Shown: positions 8,612 to 17,600 of the stretch, one piece after another
Layout of the letters: each line of letters opens with the position of its first letter
Position numbering within the stretch: position 1 is the first letter of the stretch
From: Geomonas azotofigens
GTDB taxonomy: Bacteria; Desulfobacterota; Desulfuromonadia; Geobacterales; Geobacteraceae
Length of the DNA: 64,000 nucleotides
Assembly: GCF_018919395.1 (NCBI RefSeq)
Contig: NZ_JAHLME010000001.1
Coordinates: 186,001 to 250,000 of the forward strand
Direction of reading: 5' to 3'
Program-made: the position numbers and the translations under genes
The notes under the pieces: generated by a model
Database searches by the model: none
Seen by the model: the letters and a program-made list of their open reading frames with translations, nothing else
What the model was told of the DNA's origin: nothing

Positions 8612-9832
8612 ATGGCACCCCAGAAGACAGCCTGGGACTACCTGGGCGACATGTTCGACACGCTGACCTCGCAGGACAGCATGAAGGCTCAGGCGGCGAC
8701 CAGCGCCATGGCCACCGGCGCGGGGTTCTTCCAGAAGAAGGACTACGCCCGGGCGGCGAGCGAGTTCAAGCGCGCCATCTCCATGGATCCGACTAACGCG
8801 CAGTCGTACAACTACCTGGCCAACGCCTACCTTGCCCAGAAGAAGTACGACGACGCCATCAAGACCTACAAGACCTCCCTCACCATCGACCCGACCCAGG
8901 ACTCGGTGCACACCAACCTGGGCAACATCTACCTGCAGCAGAAGAAATACAACCTGGCCGAGAAGGAGTTCAAGGACGCCGCCCGCCTCAACCCGACCGA
9001 CACCCTGGCGCCCTACACGTTGGGACAGCTCTACGTCCAGACCGGGCGCTACGGCGAAGCGGAGGCGCAGTTCAAGAAGGTCATGAAGATGGCGCCCACC
9101 GATCCCAACCCCTACTACAGCCTCGGGGCGACCTATAACAAGGAAGGGAAATTCCAGGACGCCGTGAAGCAGCTCACCCAGGCCATCAAACTGAGGCCCA
9201 AGATGGCCGCGGCCCACTTCGAGCTTGGCGTAGCCTACGCGGGGCTCGGGGAGACAACCCGCGCGCAGTACGAAGTCGACACGCTCACCAGGCTCGATGC
9301 GACACAGGGAGCACTGCTGGAGAGGACCATAGCGAAACCCAAGATGGTCGCTGGTGGCGGAGGCGAACTCGACACCTTTTTCCCGATCTTCCAGAAACCG
9401 CAAGACCCGCCCGTGGTCGGTTACGACCCCTATCAGCTCATGTTGCTGGATGTCGTCAACCTCTCGACCCCGAACGCGTCCAAGACGTTCAGCATGACCT
9501 TCTACTTCGACTCGAAAATGGACCGCGAATCGGTGCAGGACGTGAACAACTGGACCATCTCCAGGGCAAGCGGCGGTGCGGCGGGATACTACAACAACCT
9601 GCAGCCGGTGCTCCCCACCGAAGCGTATATCCCGCAAAACCCCATGACGGTGAGCTACGATGCTGATGCACAGAGCGCGACGGTCACCTTCATGCTCAGC
9701 CAGAACGACACGAACAACGCCACCATCGACGCCGCCCACATGGTCTTCAAATTTTCAGGAAAGGACGTGACGGGAAAGACGATCGACCCGACTGCCGACG
9801 AGTGGGATTACGAGGCCTCGACCCCCTTCTAA
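8612..9832 (+). CDS. TPR protein with C-terminal Ig-like domain, flagellar-regulated
   Basis: 406 aa, start set by GGAGG five bases before the ATG. Residues about 30-235 are six consecutive TPRs (for example YARAASEFKRAISMDPTNAQ, YNLAEKEFKDAARLNPTD). Residues about 270-406 are a beta-rich Ig-like region that begins at VVNLSTPNASKTFSMTFYFD and resembles the Big_5 type. No signal peptide is seen, so it is probably cytoplasmic unless exported by the flagellar system. It has its own FliA-type promoter and its own terminator and so is a single-gene late-flagellar unit inside the glycosyltransferase island. Its function is not known; a scaffold or chaperone for flagellin or its modifying enzymes is a possibility, not a demonstrated role. 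Confidence 0.8.
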   Translation: MAPQKTAWDYLGDMFDTLTSQDSMKAQAATSAMATGAGFFQKKDYARAASEFKRAISMDPTNAQSYNYLANAYLAQKKYDDAIKTYKTSLTIDPTQDSVHTNLGNIYLQQKKYNLAEKEFKDAARLNPTDTLAPYTLGQLYVQTGRYGEAEAQFKKVMKMAPTDPNPYYSLGATYNKEGKFQDAVKQLTQAIKLRPKMAAAHFELGVAYAGLGETTRAQYEVDTLTRLDATQGALLERTIAKPKMVAGGGGELDTFFPIFQKPQDPPVVGYDPYQLMLLDVVNLSTPNASKTFSMTFYFDSKMDRESVQDVNNWTISRASGGAAGYYNNLQPVLPTEAYIPQNPMTVSYDADAQSATVTFMLSQNDTNNATIDAAHMVFKFSGKDVTGKTIDPTADEWDYEASTPF

Positions 9833-9858
9833 GGGGCAATACACTGCAACCGGCCAAG

Positions 9859-9893
9859 AGGCGTCCGTCCCGGACGGGCGCCTTTTCATTTTT
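9859..9893 (+). terminator. Rho-independent terminator
   Basis: AGGCGTCCGTCC and GGACGGGCGCCT form a GC-rich stem followed by TTTTCATTTTT (9883-9893). It ends the unit of the TPR/Ig-like gene. Confidence 0.8.
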
Positions 9894-10158
9894 CTGCCCC
9901 TTACCTTCCCCCCTCAAAAGGAACCCTTCCCTTCACTCCCGCATTTCATCTGTCACGGGCCGCGATCGCTGGCTCCTCCTGCGCGTTACCTGAACAATCC
10001 CCCCGAACTCCTGCCGCGGGGACGCTGCGTTCAATTTTTTGACCCATCCCGATTCGCCCGGCGTATCGAGGTTGCGGCTCCCTGCGCCCCAGGGGCTAAA
10101 GGGCGCCCCTGTAACGCTAAATTGCCCGCGTACCGCGGCGGGAGCTGCGGAAACCAGT

Positions 10159-10174
10159 TGGCGTCATATTTGCA
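10159..10174 (+). promoter_or_regulatory. Candidate sigma-54 promoter of the 20-kb glycosyltransferase operon
   Basis: TGGCGT-CATAT-TTGCA contains the invariant GG and GC at correct spacing. Initiation near 10186 lies 46 nt before the ATG at 10232. The rest of 9894-10231 has no convincing gene; it contains a hairpin-forming CAGGGGC/GCCCCTG pair (10090-10111). Confidence 0.62.
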
Positions 10175-10231
10175 TCAACTGGGAGCCGGCCGCGGCATCA
10201 CCGGCTCTACCGCAGCGGAAAGGGGTTTAGG

Positions 10232-11488
10232 ATGAGGATAATGATCGGAGTCACCGAGATCTGCGGCAACATCCCAGTGGTTGCCGGCGCCCTGCGCCAG
10301 TTGGGGCACCAGGTAACCACGGTGGTGAGACAGAAGAACAGCTGGTGGCCCATCGAGTACGACGTAGACTTCAGCGACCGGGACATGACCATCGAGGACG
10401 TACTCAATATCGGCTACCTGGTCGGTACCCACGACGTCTTCTTCTTCCAGTGGGCCCGCACCAGCCTGCTCCCCAACCATGCCGACTACCCCTTCATAAA
10501 GAAAGCAGGCAAGAAGATCATCTCCTGCTTCGTGGGCAGCGACGTGAGGGACACCGCGGCCTACAAGCAGTGGTATGCCGACGGGCGCAGGTTCCTGGAA
10601 AGGCTCCCCTTTCCCGAAGATCCCTTGGTCAACCCGCTCTTCGCCATGAGGATGGCCGAACTGCACAGCGACCTCGTCCTGTCCCAGCCCAACCAGTCGG
10701 TGCTCGGGGTACGTCCCTACCACCACGCGTTCCTCCCCATGGAACTCTCCCTGTACCGTCAGCACATCCCGGCGCGGGAGGTGCCGGTGGTGGTGCACGC
10801 CCCTTCCAAGAGCTGGCTCAAGGGGACCGACGTGATCATGGCCGCCCTGGAGACTCTCAAACAGCAGGGGGTGCGCTTCGAACTCCGCTTCCTGGAGGGT
10901 CTCACCAACGACGTGGTGATCAAGGAGTTGATGAACGCCGACGTCCTGATCGACGAACTGTACTTCCCGCTGCACGGCAAGCTGAGCCTGGAAGGGCTCG
11001 CCTGCGGCTGCGCTGTGGTGAACGGGGACCGCACCGACTACGAGCCGTTCCCCGCCGACCGCCCCTTCTGGTACGTCAATCCCGACAACATCGTGGAGCG
11101 GCTGCGCCAGCTCTTGACCGACCGTGACCTGCGCATCGGCCTCGCCCTGGAGGGGGTACCCTACCTCAAGATGCACCACGACCACGTGCGGGTCATGCAG
11201 CGGGTCATGGACACGCTGGAGCAGGGGGAAGCCGGCCGCTGCGACCACTTCCCGGACTTTTTCAGCACCGGCTACCGGCTCCCCCGGGGGGAAACCATCC
11301 CCCCCGAACTGCAGGGCGCGACCGCACAGCTGATCCGGAAATGGGGCCTCCCCGCCGAAGCGGACCTGGCGGAGCTAGTGGCACGTGGGCTGGTTTCCAC
11401 CGAGATCCTGGCCGGCGCGGAACGTATCCCCCGCTGGGGCGCCCCCACTGCCGGTCAAAGTTTTGACCAGAACGCCATGCACGCCTGA
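10232..11488 (+). CDS. Glycosyltransferase family 4-like protein
   Basis: 418 aa, first gene of the long operon. GT-B fold: an N-terminal Rossmann half (MRIMIGVTEICGNIPVVAGA) and a C-terminal half with SWLKGTDVIMAALETL (about 195-210) and LSLEGLACGCAVVNGD (about 250-265), the usual donor-binding loop of GT4 enzymes. The ordinary E-x7-E motif is reduced to a single clear glutamate (SLEGLACG). No membrane segment is seen. The sugar and acceptor cannot be predicted. The gene is followed after about 50 nt by the next one in the same direction. Confidence 0.82.
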   Translation: MRIMIGVTEICGNIPVVAGALRQLGHQVTTVVRQKNSWWPIEYDVDFSDRDMTIEDVLNIGYLVGTHDVFFFQWARTSLLPNHADYPFIKKAGKKIISCFVGSDVRDTAAYKQWYADGRRFLERLPFPEDPLVNPLFAMRMAELHSDLVLSQPNQSVLGVRPYHHAFLPMELSLYRQHIPAREVPVVVHAPSKSWLKGTDVIMAALETLKQQGVRFELRFLEGLTNDVVIKELMNADVLIDELYFPLHGKLSLEGLACGCAVVNGDRTDYEPFPADRPFWYVNPDNIVERLRQLLTDRDLRIGLALEGVPYLKMHHDHVRVMQRVMDTLEQGEAGRCDHFPDFFSTGYRLPRGETIPPELQGATAQLIRKWGLPAEADLAELVARGLVSTEILAGAERIPRWGAPTAGQSFDQNAMHA

Positions 11489-11541
11489 GCGCAACCATGC
11501 CAACCCGCCCCGACCGGGCGCATCCGAGAGAGCTTAAACCT

Positions 11542-14514
11542 ATGAAATTCCTGCAAATTCTGACTTTCTACCCGAGCTACCTGAACACCTTCTACGCCGA
11601 CCGTCCCGGTCTCGCCGACCAGCCCTACCAGGTGCAGCTGGAAGCCCTGTTCCACGACGGTTTCGGCGCCTCGCACGTCTTCGCCCCCTACCTCGGGGCC
11701 TTCGGCTACGACAGCAGGATGGTGATCGCCAACTGCAGCCAGCTGCAGCGGCGCTGGCTGGCGGAGCAGGGCTCCCCGCTGGCAGTGAAACCCGACCTCG
11801 CTATCCACGAGGTGGTGCTGAAACAGGTGGAGAGCTTCCGCCCCGACATCTTCTACACCAGCGACCCAATCCTCTTCGACAGCCGGTTCGTGAGGTCCTT
11901 TTCCTACCGCCCGGCAATGGTCTTCGGCTGGCGCGCCGCGAGCGTCCCCGCCGAGACCGACTGGTCCGATTTCGACCTGATCGTCTCCAACTTCCAGTTC
12001 TCACTGGATTTGGCTAAAAAACACGGGGCGCGCGGCACGCAGTTCTTCATGCCCGGCTTTCCGCCGCACGTGGCACAGGCAGTGGCGGGTGAAGAGAAAC
12101 AGTACGACGTGGTCTTCTCCGGGCAGGTCTCCGGCGACCACCACATGCGCCGCGCCGTGTTGAATGAGCTTTCCGCCGCCGCCGAGAAGGGTGATTTCTC
12201 CCTGCAGTGCTTCATTCCCGAGCCGGTCCCGGGGCTCGCCCCCGCTATCCTGCAGCAGAACCGGGGCGCGGTCTGGGGGCTCGAGATGTTCCGCACCCTG
12301 CGCCGGGGTCGGATCGCCTTCAACGTGCAGTGCGACATAGGCAATGAGCAGGCCGGCAACATGCGCCTCTTCGAGACCACCGGCAGCGGCGCCTTCCTGC
12401 TCACCGACTTCCAGACCAACATCGACCGCTACTTCGAGCCGGGGCGGGAGCTGGAGACCTACCGGACCTTGGGCGAGCTGCAGGAGAAGGTGCGCTACTA
12501 TCTCGATCACCCGCAGGAGCGGGAGGAGGTCGCCCGGCGCGGGCAACAGCGCTGCCTCAGGGACTATTCCATGGGGAAAATGGCCGGGGAGATGGACCGG
12601 ATCGTCCGGCGGGTCCTGGCGGAAAAGGGGCACTCTCCCGGCCCGGCCCGCGAGCCGGAGCAGGATACCGCCGCAGCTTCCCAGCAGATGCAACGGCAGG
12701 AGATGGCGCCTGGCGCCGCTTTGCCCACCGAACCGGCGCACGCCAAGGTCGCCGAGGACAAAGGAAACGACACCATGACACAGGGAGCCGCACAGCAGGG
12801 CGTGGCACAGCAGGTGGAGAGCTGCATCAAGGAGGCGGTGGATCACCTCCACGCGGGAAGGGCGGTGAAGGCCATGCGCCTGGCGGAAGAGGCGCTGGGC
12901 TTCGGGCTCACGGTCACGGGGCTCAACTACCTGTACGCCCTGACCCTGGACCAGGTGGGGCGGCACGCCGAGGCGCTCGAGGCCCTGACCAAGGAGCTGG
13001 CCGTGAACCCCGGCTACCAGGAGGCCGCCGCCCTGGCGCAGAAACTGACCCAGGCTCTGGCCAAGCCCCCTCGCCCGGAAATACCGACGGCGCAGAGGGA
13101 CTACCGCACCTCGCTGCCGCGCGAAACGCTGCTGCAGATCCAGAACAGCAGCCACAACTACAGCTACCGCGGCGTCCCGATGATCAAAAATCCCTTTGAT
13201 TTCGCCATCTACCCGATCCTGATCTGGGACCAGAAGCCGCGCACCATCATCGAGATCGGCTCCAAGGACGGCGGCAGCGCCCTGTGGTTCGGCGACATGC
13301 TGGACAACTACGGCATCGACGGCCACGTCTACTCGCTGGACATCGTCGGGGTGAAGAAGGTGTCCCACCCGAGGGTGACCTTCCTGGAGGGGGACGGGCG
13401 GGAACTCTCGGATACCTTCTCCCCCGAGTTCATGCTCACCCTCCCCCGCCCGCTCCTGGTGATCGAGGACGCCGACCACTCCTATGAGACCAGCGGCCAC
13501 GCCCTCTCCTTCTTCCACCGCTACCTGGCGCAGGGGGAGATCATCGTCGTCGAGGACGGCATCATCTCCGACCTCTCCGAGGAGCCGGGCTACGTCAGCG
13601 GTCCGCACCGGGCCATCAGGGAATTCCTGGGGGAGCACGCCGGCCAGTACGAGATCGACGGGCGCTACTGCGACTTCTTCGGCTACAACCTCACCTGGTG
13701 CACCAACGGCTTCCTGCGGCGCAGCGCCCCCAACGCCGAACTCGCCGCGCATCCCGAGGGAAGCCTGGTGTTCCCGACCCGCAGCACCCCCTACCCGGAG
13801 AGCCACCTGGTCGACAAGGCCCTGATCCGCGAGTTCAAGGAGGACGACCCGGTGCGCAAGGGGGTGGAGAGCCAGATGTCCCCCAACGAGCGCTTCCAGA
13901 TCTACCACCTGGTCCGGGTGGCCCTGCAGGGCGAGCACAAGAGACAGCCACTGCGCTTCGTGGAGATCGGCTCCTACAGCGGCGCTTCGCTGCTGCTCAT
14001 CCATCAGGCCCTGTGCCGGCTGGGGGTCTCGTTCCAGGGAGTCTCGGTGGAGCCGGGGGGCACCCCGCAGTTCCACGAGGTGCTCAGGGTGCTCAACCGC
14101 GACGTGGTGCACCTCCCCATGTTCTCGCACGAGGCGGCGACGCAGTTGGGCCGGATGTTCCAGCCCGAGCATCTCCCGGAGTTCATCTTCGTCGACGGCG
14201 ACCACAGCTACGCCGGGGTGCGCCAGGACATCCTGGACTACTTCCCCCTGCTCGCCCCGGGAGGGATCATGGTCTTCCACGACTACCTTCCCCCGCTGGA
14301 CGACCGGACCCGCGCGGCGATCCACCACCACCACGCCGGCAACGAGCCGGGGATCCGCCAGGCGGTGGAGGAGCTCATGGTGGAGACCTACCGCTGCCAG
14401 CCGATCGAGCTACCGCTGCTCTACCCGACCGACCCGACCCAGACCCAGCCGCAGCTCCCGATCATACCGGGGGTGTTCTCCACGGTGCGCGCCTACCGAA
14501 AACCCCGGCAGTAG
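11542..14514 (+). CDS. Trifunctional fusion: CgeB-like glycosyltransferase, CmcI-like domain, methyltransferase
   Basis: 990 aa from the ATG at 11542 (MKFLQILTFYPSYLNTF, GAGAG upstream); an in-frame ATG at 11497 lacks a ribosome binding site. Residues about 1-370 are a GT-B enzyme of CgeB/Glyco_trans_1_2 type (GNEQAGNMRLFETTGSGAFL donor loop). About 420-510 contain a short TPR-like helical stretch. About 535-745 resemble the cephalosporin-hydroxylase CmcI family, which has a SAM-methyltransferase-like fold (IIEIGSKDGGSALWFGDML, VIEDADHSYE, VEDGIISDL). About 795-985 are a second class I methyltransferase of the Methyltransf_24 type (FVEIGSYSGASLLLI, FIFVDGDHSYAGVRQDIL, GGIMVFHDY). It may add and then O-methylate sugars; this is inference. 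Confidence 0.83.
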   Translation: MKFLQILTFYPSYLNTFYADRPGLADQPYQVQLEALFHDGFGASHVFAPYLGAFGYDSRMVIANCSQLQRRWLAEQGSPLAVKPDLAIHEVVLKQVESFRPDIFYTSDPILFDSRFVRSFSYRPAMVFGWRAASVPAETDWSDFDLIVSNFQFSLDLAKKHGARGTQFFMPGFPPHVAQAVAGEEKQYDVVFSGQVSGDHHMRRAVLNELSAAAEKGDFSLQCFIPEPVPGLAPAILQQNRGAVWGLEMFRTLRRGRIAFNVQCDIGNEQAGNMRLFETTGSGAFLLTDFQTNIDRYFEPGRELETYRTLGELQEKVRYYLDHPQEREEVARRGQQRCLRDYSMGKMAGEMDRIVRRVLAEKGHSPGPAREPEQDTAAASQQMQRQEMAPGAALPTEPAHAKVAEDKGNDTMTQGAAQQGVAQQVESCIKEAVDHLHAGRAVKAMRLAEEALGFGLTVTGLNYLYALTLDQVGRHAEALEALTKELAVNPGYQEAAALAQKLTQALAKPPRPEIPTAQRDYRTSLPRETLLQIQNSSHNYSYRGVPMIKNPFDFAIYPILIWDQKPRTIIEIGSKDGGSALWFGDMLDNYGIDGHVYSLDIVGVKKVSHPRVTFLEGDGRELSDTFSPEFMLTLPRPLLVIEDADHSYETSGHALSFFHRYLAQGEIIVVEDGIISDLSEEPGYVSGPHRAIREFLGEHAGQYEIDGRYCDFFGYNLTWCTNGFLRRSAPNAELAAHPEGSLVFPTRSTPYPESHLVDKALIREFKEDDPVRKGVESQMSPNERFQIYHLVRVALQGEHKRQPLRFVEIGSYSGASLLLIHQALCRLGVSFQGVSVEPGGTPQFHEVLRVLNRDVVHLPMFSHEAATQLGRMFQPEHLPEFIFVDGDHSYAGVRQDILDYFPLLAPGGIMVFHDYLPPLDDRTRAAIHHHHAGNEPGIRQAVEELMVETYRCQPIELPLLYPTDPTQTQPQLPIIPGVFSTVRAYRKPRQ

Positions 14515-14541
14515 CCGCACCCGCCCCGGGGGGCGGCGCCG

Positions 14542-14568
14542 CCAGCCGCCCCAGCCGCCCCAGCCGCC
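14542..14568 (+). repeat. 9-bp tandem repeat, three copies, in intergenic gap
   Basis: CCAGCCGCC occurs three times head to tail in the 95-nt gap between the trifunctional fusion gene and the giant glycosyltransferase gene. Two other 9-bp-period repeats occur in this window (20651 and 41882). Confidence 0.6.
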
Positions 14569-14609
14569 ACTTTCGCACGCCCCGGCCACGCGTCGGGGCA
14601 GGAGTACCC

Positions 14610-17600
14610 GTGAGCAACCAGTACCAGGACCCGACCGACAAAAAGCTCAAAGTCGTCCACCTCTCCCACACCAACTACGGCGGCGCCGGCAAGGCCGCCT
14701 ATCGGCTGCACCAGGGGCTCAGGAGGAGCGGGGTGGACTCCACCATGCTGGTCCTGAACCGCAAGGGGGACGACCCGAGCGTGCGAGCCATCCCGAGCGG
14801 GGAGGTCGGAGGGGTGATCGACTGCCCCCTGGAGTACCCGGCCAACGAGGCCTACTGGCAGAGGGTCTGGACCCGCTGGTGCCGCAGGATCTACGACTAC
14901 CCCAACCGCCAGGAGTGCATCGAGATCTTCAGCGACGACTATTCGGAGCTGGAGCTCTCCTGCTCGCGCGAGATCCGCGAGGCGGATATCGTCAACCTGC
15001 ACTGGGTGCCGGGCATGGTGAACTGGGAGCAGGCCGCGGCCGCGTTCCAGGGGAAGCAGGTGGTCTGGACCATGCACGACATGAACCCCTTCACCGGCGG
15101 CTGCCACTACGCGGGGAGCTGCCGCAACTACCTCACCGGGTGCGGCAGCTGCCCGATGCTCGGGTCCAAGGACCCGCAGGACATGTCGCGCGCCGGCTTC
15201 CTCGCCAAGGAGGCCGCCTACCGCCGGCTCCAGCTGCACCCGGTGGCCCCGAGCCGGTGGCTCGCCGCGACCGCCTCCGAGAGCGCGCTCCTCTCCCCCT
15301 TCCCGGCCCGGGTCATCCCCAACGGCTTCCCCACCGAGGTGTTCCGCCCCTTCGCCAGGCGCGAGGAGGTGCGCCGGGGGTACGGCGTCCCCGAGGGGGC
15401 CAAGGTGGTGCTGTTCGGCGCCGAGAACCTCGCCAACGAGCGCAAGGGGTTCATCTACCTGCTGCAGGCCCTGCGCGGGCTCTCCGACTACAACCTGGTG
15501 CTCGCCGTCTTCGGCACCCTGCAGGAGGAGCTGCGCAACACACTGAACCTCCCCATCATCAACCTGGGCTACGTCGAGGAGGAGGAGACGCTGGCCGCCC
15601 TCTACTCGATGGCGGACGTGTTCGCCATCCCCTCCATCGAGGACAACCTCCCCAACACGGTGGTTGAGGCGATGCTCTGCGGCGTGCCGGTGGTCGGCTT
15701 CGACGTGGGGGGGATCCCGGACATGGTGCTGCACCGCGAGACCGGCTTCGTCGCCCCCGCGCGCGACGTGAAGGCGCTGGCGGAGGGAATCTGGTGGACG
15801 CTGTTCCACCCCGAGGCGCAGGGCATGGGGGAAAAGGCCCGGCAGCGCGCCCTCGCCACCTACAGCCTGGAAGCCCAGGCGGCGAGCTACGGCGAACTCT
15901 ACCGCGAGATCGTGTCCCGGACGGAGACCCCTTCGGGGCGCGCCGCCGTCCCCCCCGTCACATCGGGCCCCTCCGGCAGGGACGGCTCCGAACCCGTTTC
16001 CGGCACCTGCCCCAAGATCTCCATCGTGGTCCCCTCCTACAACCAGGGGGACTACCTGGGGGCCTGCCTGGAATCGATCGTGTCCCAGGGGTACCCAAAC
16101 CTGGAGCTGATCGTTATGGACGGCGGTAGCAGCGACGGCTCCGTCGAGGTGATCAGGCAGTACGAAAAGCAGATCTCCTACTGGCAGAGCCAGCCCGACG
16201 GCGGCCAGTACCGGGCCATCGACGAGGGGTTCCGGCGCTCGACCGGCGACATCATGGGGTGGCTCAACTCGGACGACATGCTCCACCCCGGCGGCCTGAA
16301 GGTGCTGGCCGAGGTGTTCGGGGAGCGCCCCGAAGTGGAGTTCGTCACCGGCAAGAGGATCGGCTTCGACGGGGACGGGAAACTCAACTCCTACGGGTTC
16401 GAGACCAAGGCCTGGAGCCGCGCCGAGCTGTTGCGCAAGGACCTGATCCACGAGGTCTCCCTGTTCGTGATGCAGGAGGCGACCTACTGGCGCAGGAGCC
16501 TGTGGGAGAAGGCGGGGGGGAGCCTCGACCTCTCCTTCAAGATCGCCGCCGACTTCGAGCTCTGGCTCCGCTTCAGCCGCTACGCCAAGCTGCACACGGT
16601 GGCGGCCCTGATCGGCGGTTTCCGGTACTACAGCGGCGGGCAGCGCTGCAACCAGTTCCGGGCAGAGTACCTTACCGAGTGCGATGCGGTGATCGACCGG
16701 GAGCGGCAGCTTCCCCCCACCCCGCTCGACTTCGCGGCCGCTCCCCCCCCGATCCCGTATCCGCTGTGCGCGGAGCCCAAGCCCTCCATCGCCATCAGCG
16801 TGCCGGAGCTCCCCACCATCTCCATCGTCACCCCGAGCTTCAACCAGGCCGGGTTCCTCGAGGAGTGCCTGGACTCCGTGCTCTCCCAGAACTACGGCCG
16901 GCTCGAGTACATCGTCATGGACGGCGGGAGCACGGACGGCTCGGCGGACATCATCAGGAAGTATGAACGGCACCTCCACTACTGGCAGAGCCGCCCGGAC
17001 GGCGGGCACTACCCGGCGGTGAACCAGGGCTTCGCCCGCTCTACCGGCCAGGTGATGGCCTGGCTCAACTCCGATGACAAGTACCATCCCGGCGCCCTGC
17101 GCCTGGTCGCCGACACCTTCCGCCACTTTCCGGAGACCGCCTGGATCACCGGGAGCCCCACCGGCTGGGACGTCTCGGGCGCGGTGCAGTACATGGCGGC
17201 CGAGATCCCGCTCTGGTCCCGGGCCAAGTACCTGCGCGGCGAGATCGGCCCGCCGCACATCCAGCAGGAATCGACCTTCTGGCGCCGCGAACTGTGGCAG
17301 CAGGCGGGAGGGAACCTCGACACAGCCTTCGAGCTGGCGGCCGACCTGGAGCTGTGGGCGCGCTTTTTCCGCCACGCGGAGCTGAGGACCCTGCACGCGC
17401 CCCTGGGCGGTTTCCGCAGTCACCCCGACCAGAAGACGGCGAGCCTCTTGGAGCGCTACAACGCCGAGGCGGCCCGGGTCATCGAGCGGGAGCGCCGCTT
17501 CTACCTGGCCTCGGGATCCCCCGGCCTCACCCCCGCCCCGCCGGCATTGCAGGTGAGCGAGGTGGAGGGACGCGCCCGCACCTCGGTGATCCCGGAAAAC

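Noticed and set aside
12001-14334. 777-aa frame on the minus strand
   Set aside because: Same reason: opposite-strand shadow with composition bias; the plus strand has CmcI and methyltransferase motifs.
13698-14609. N-terminal extension of the giant glycosyltransferase frame
   Set aside because: It overlaps the end of the 990-aa gene in another frame, is Pro/Arg/Gly-rich and lacks domain features. The GTG at 14610 has a fitting GGAG.
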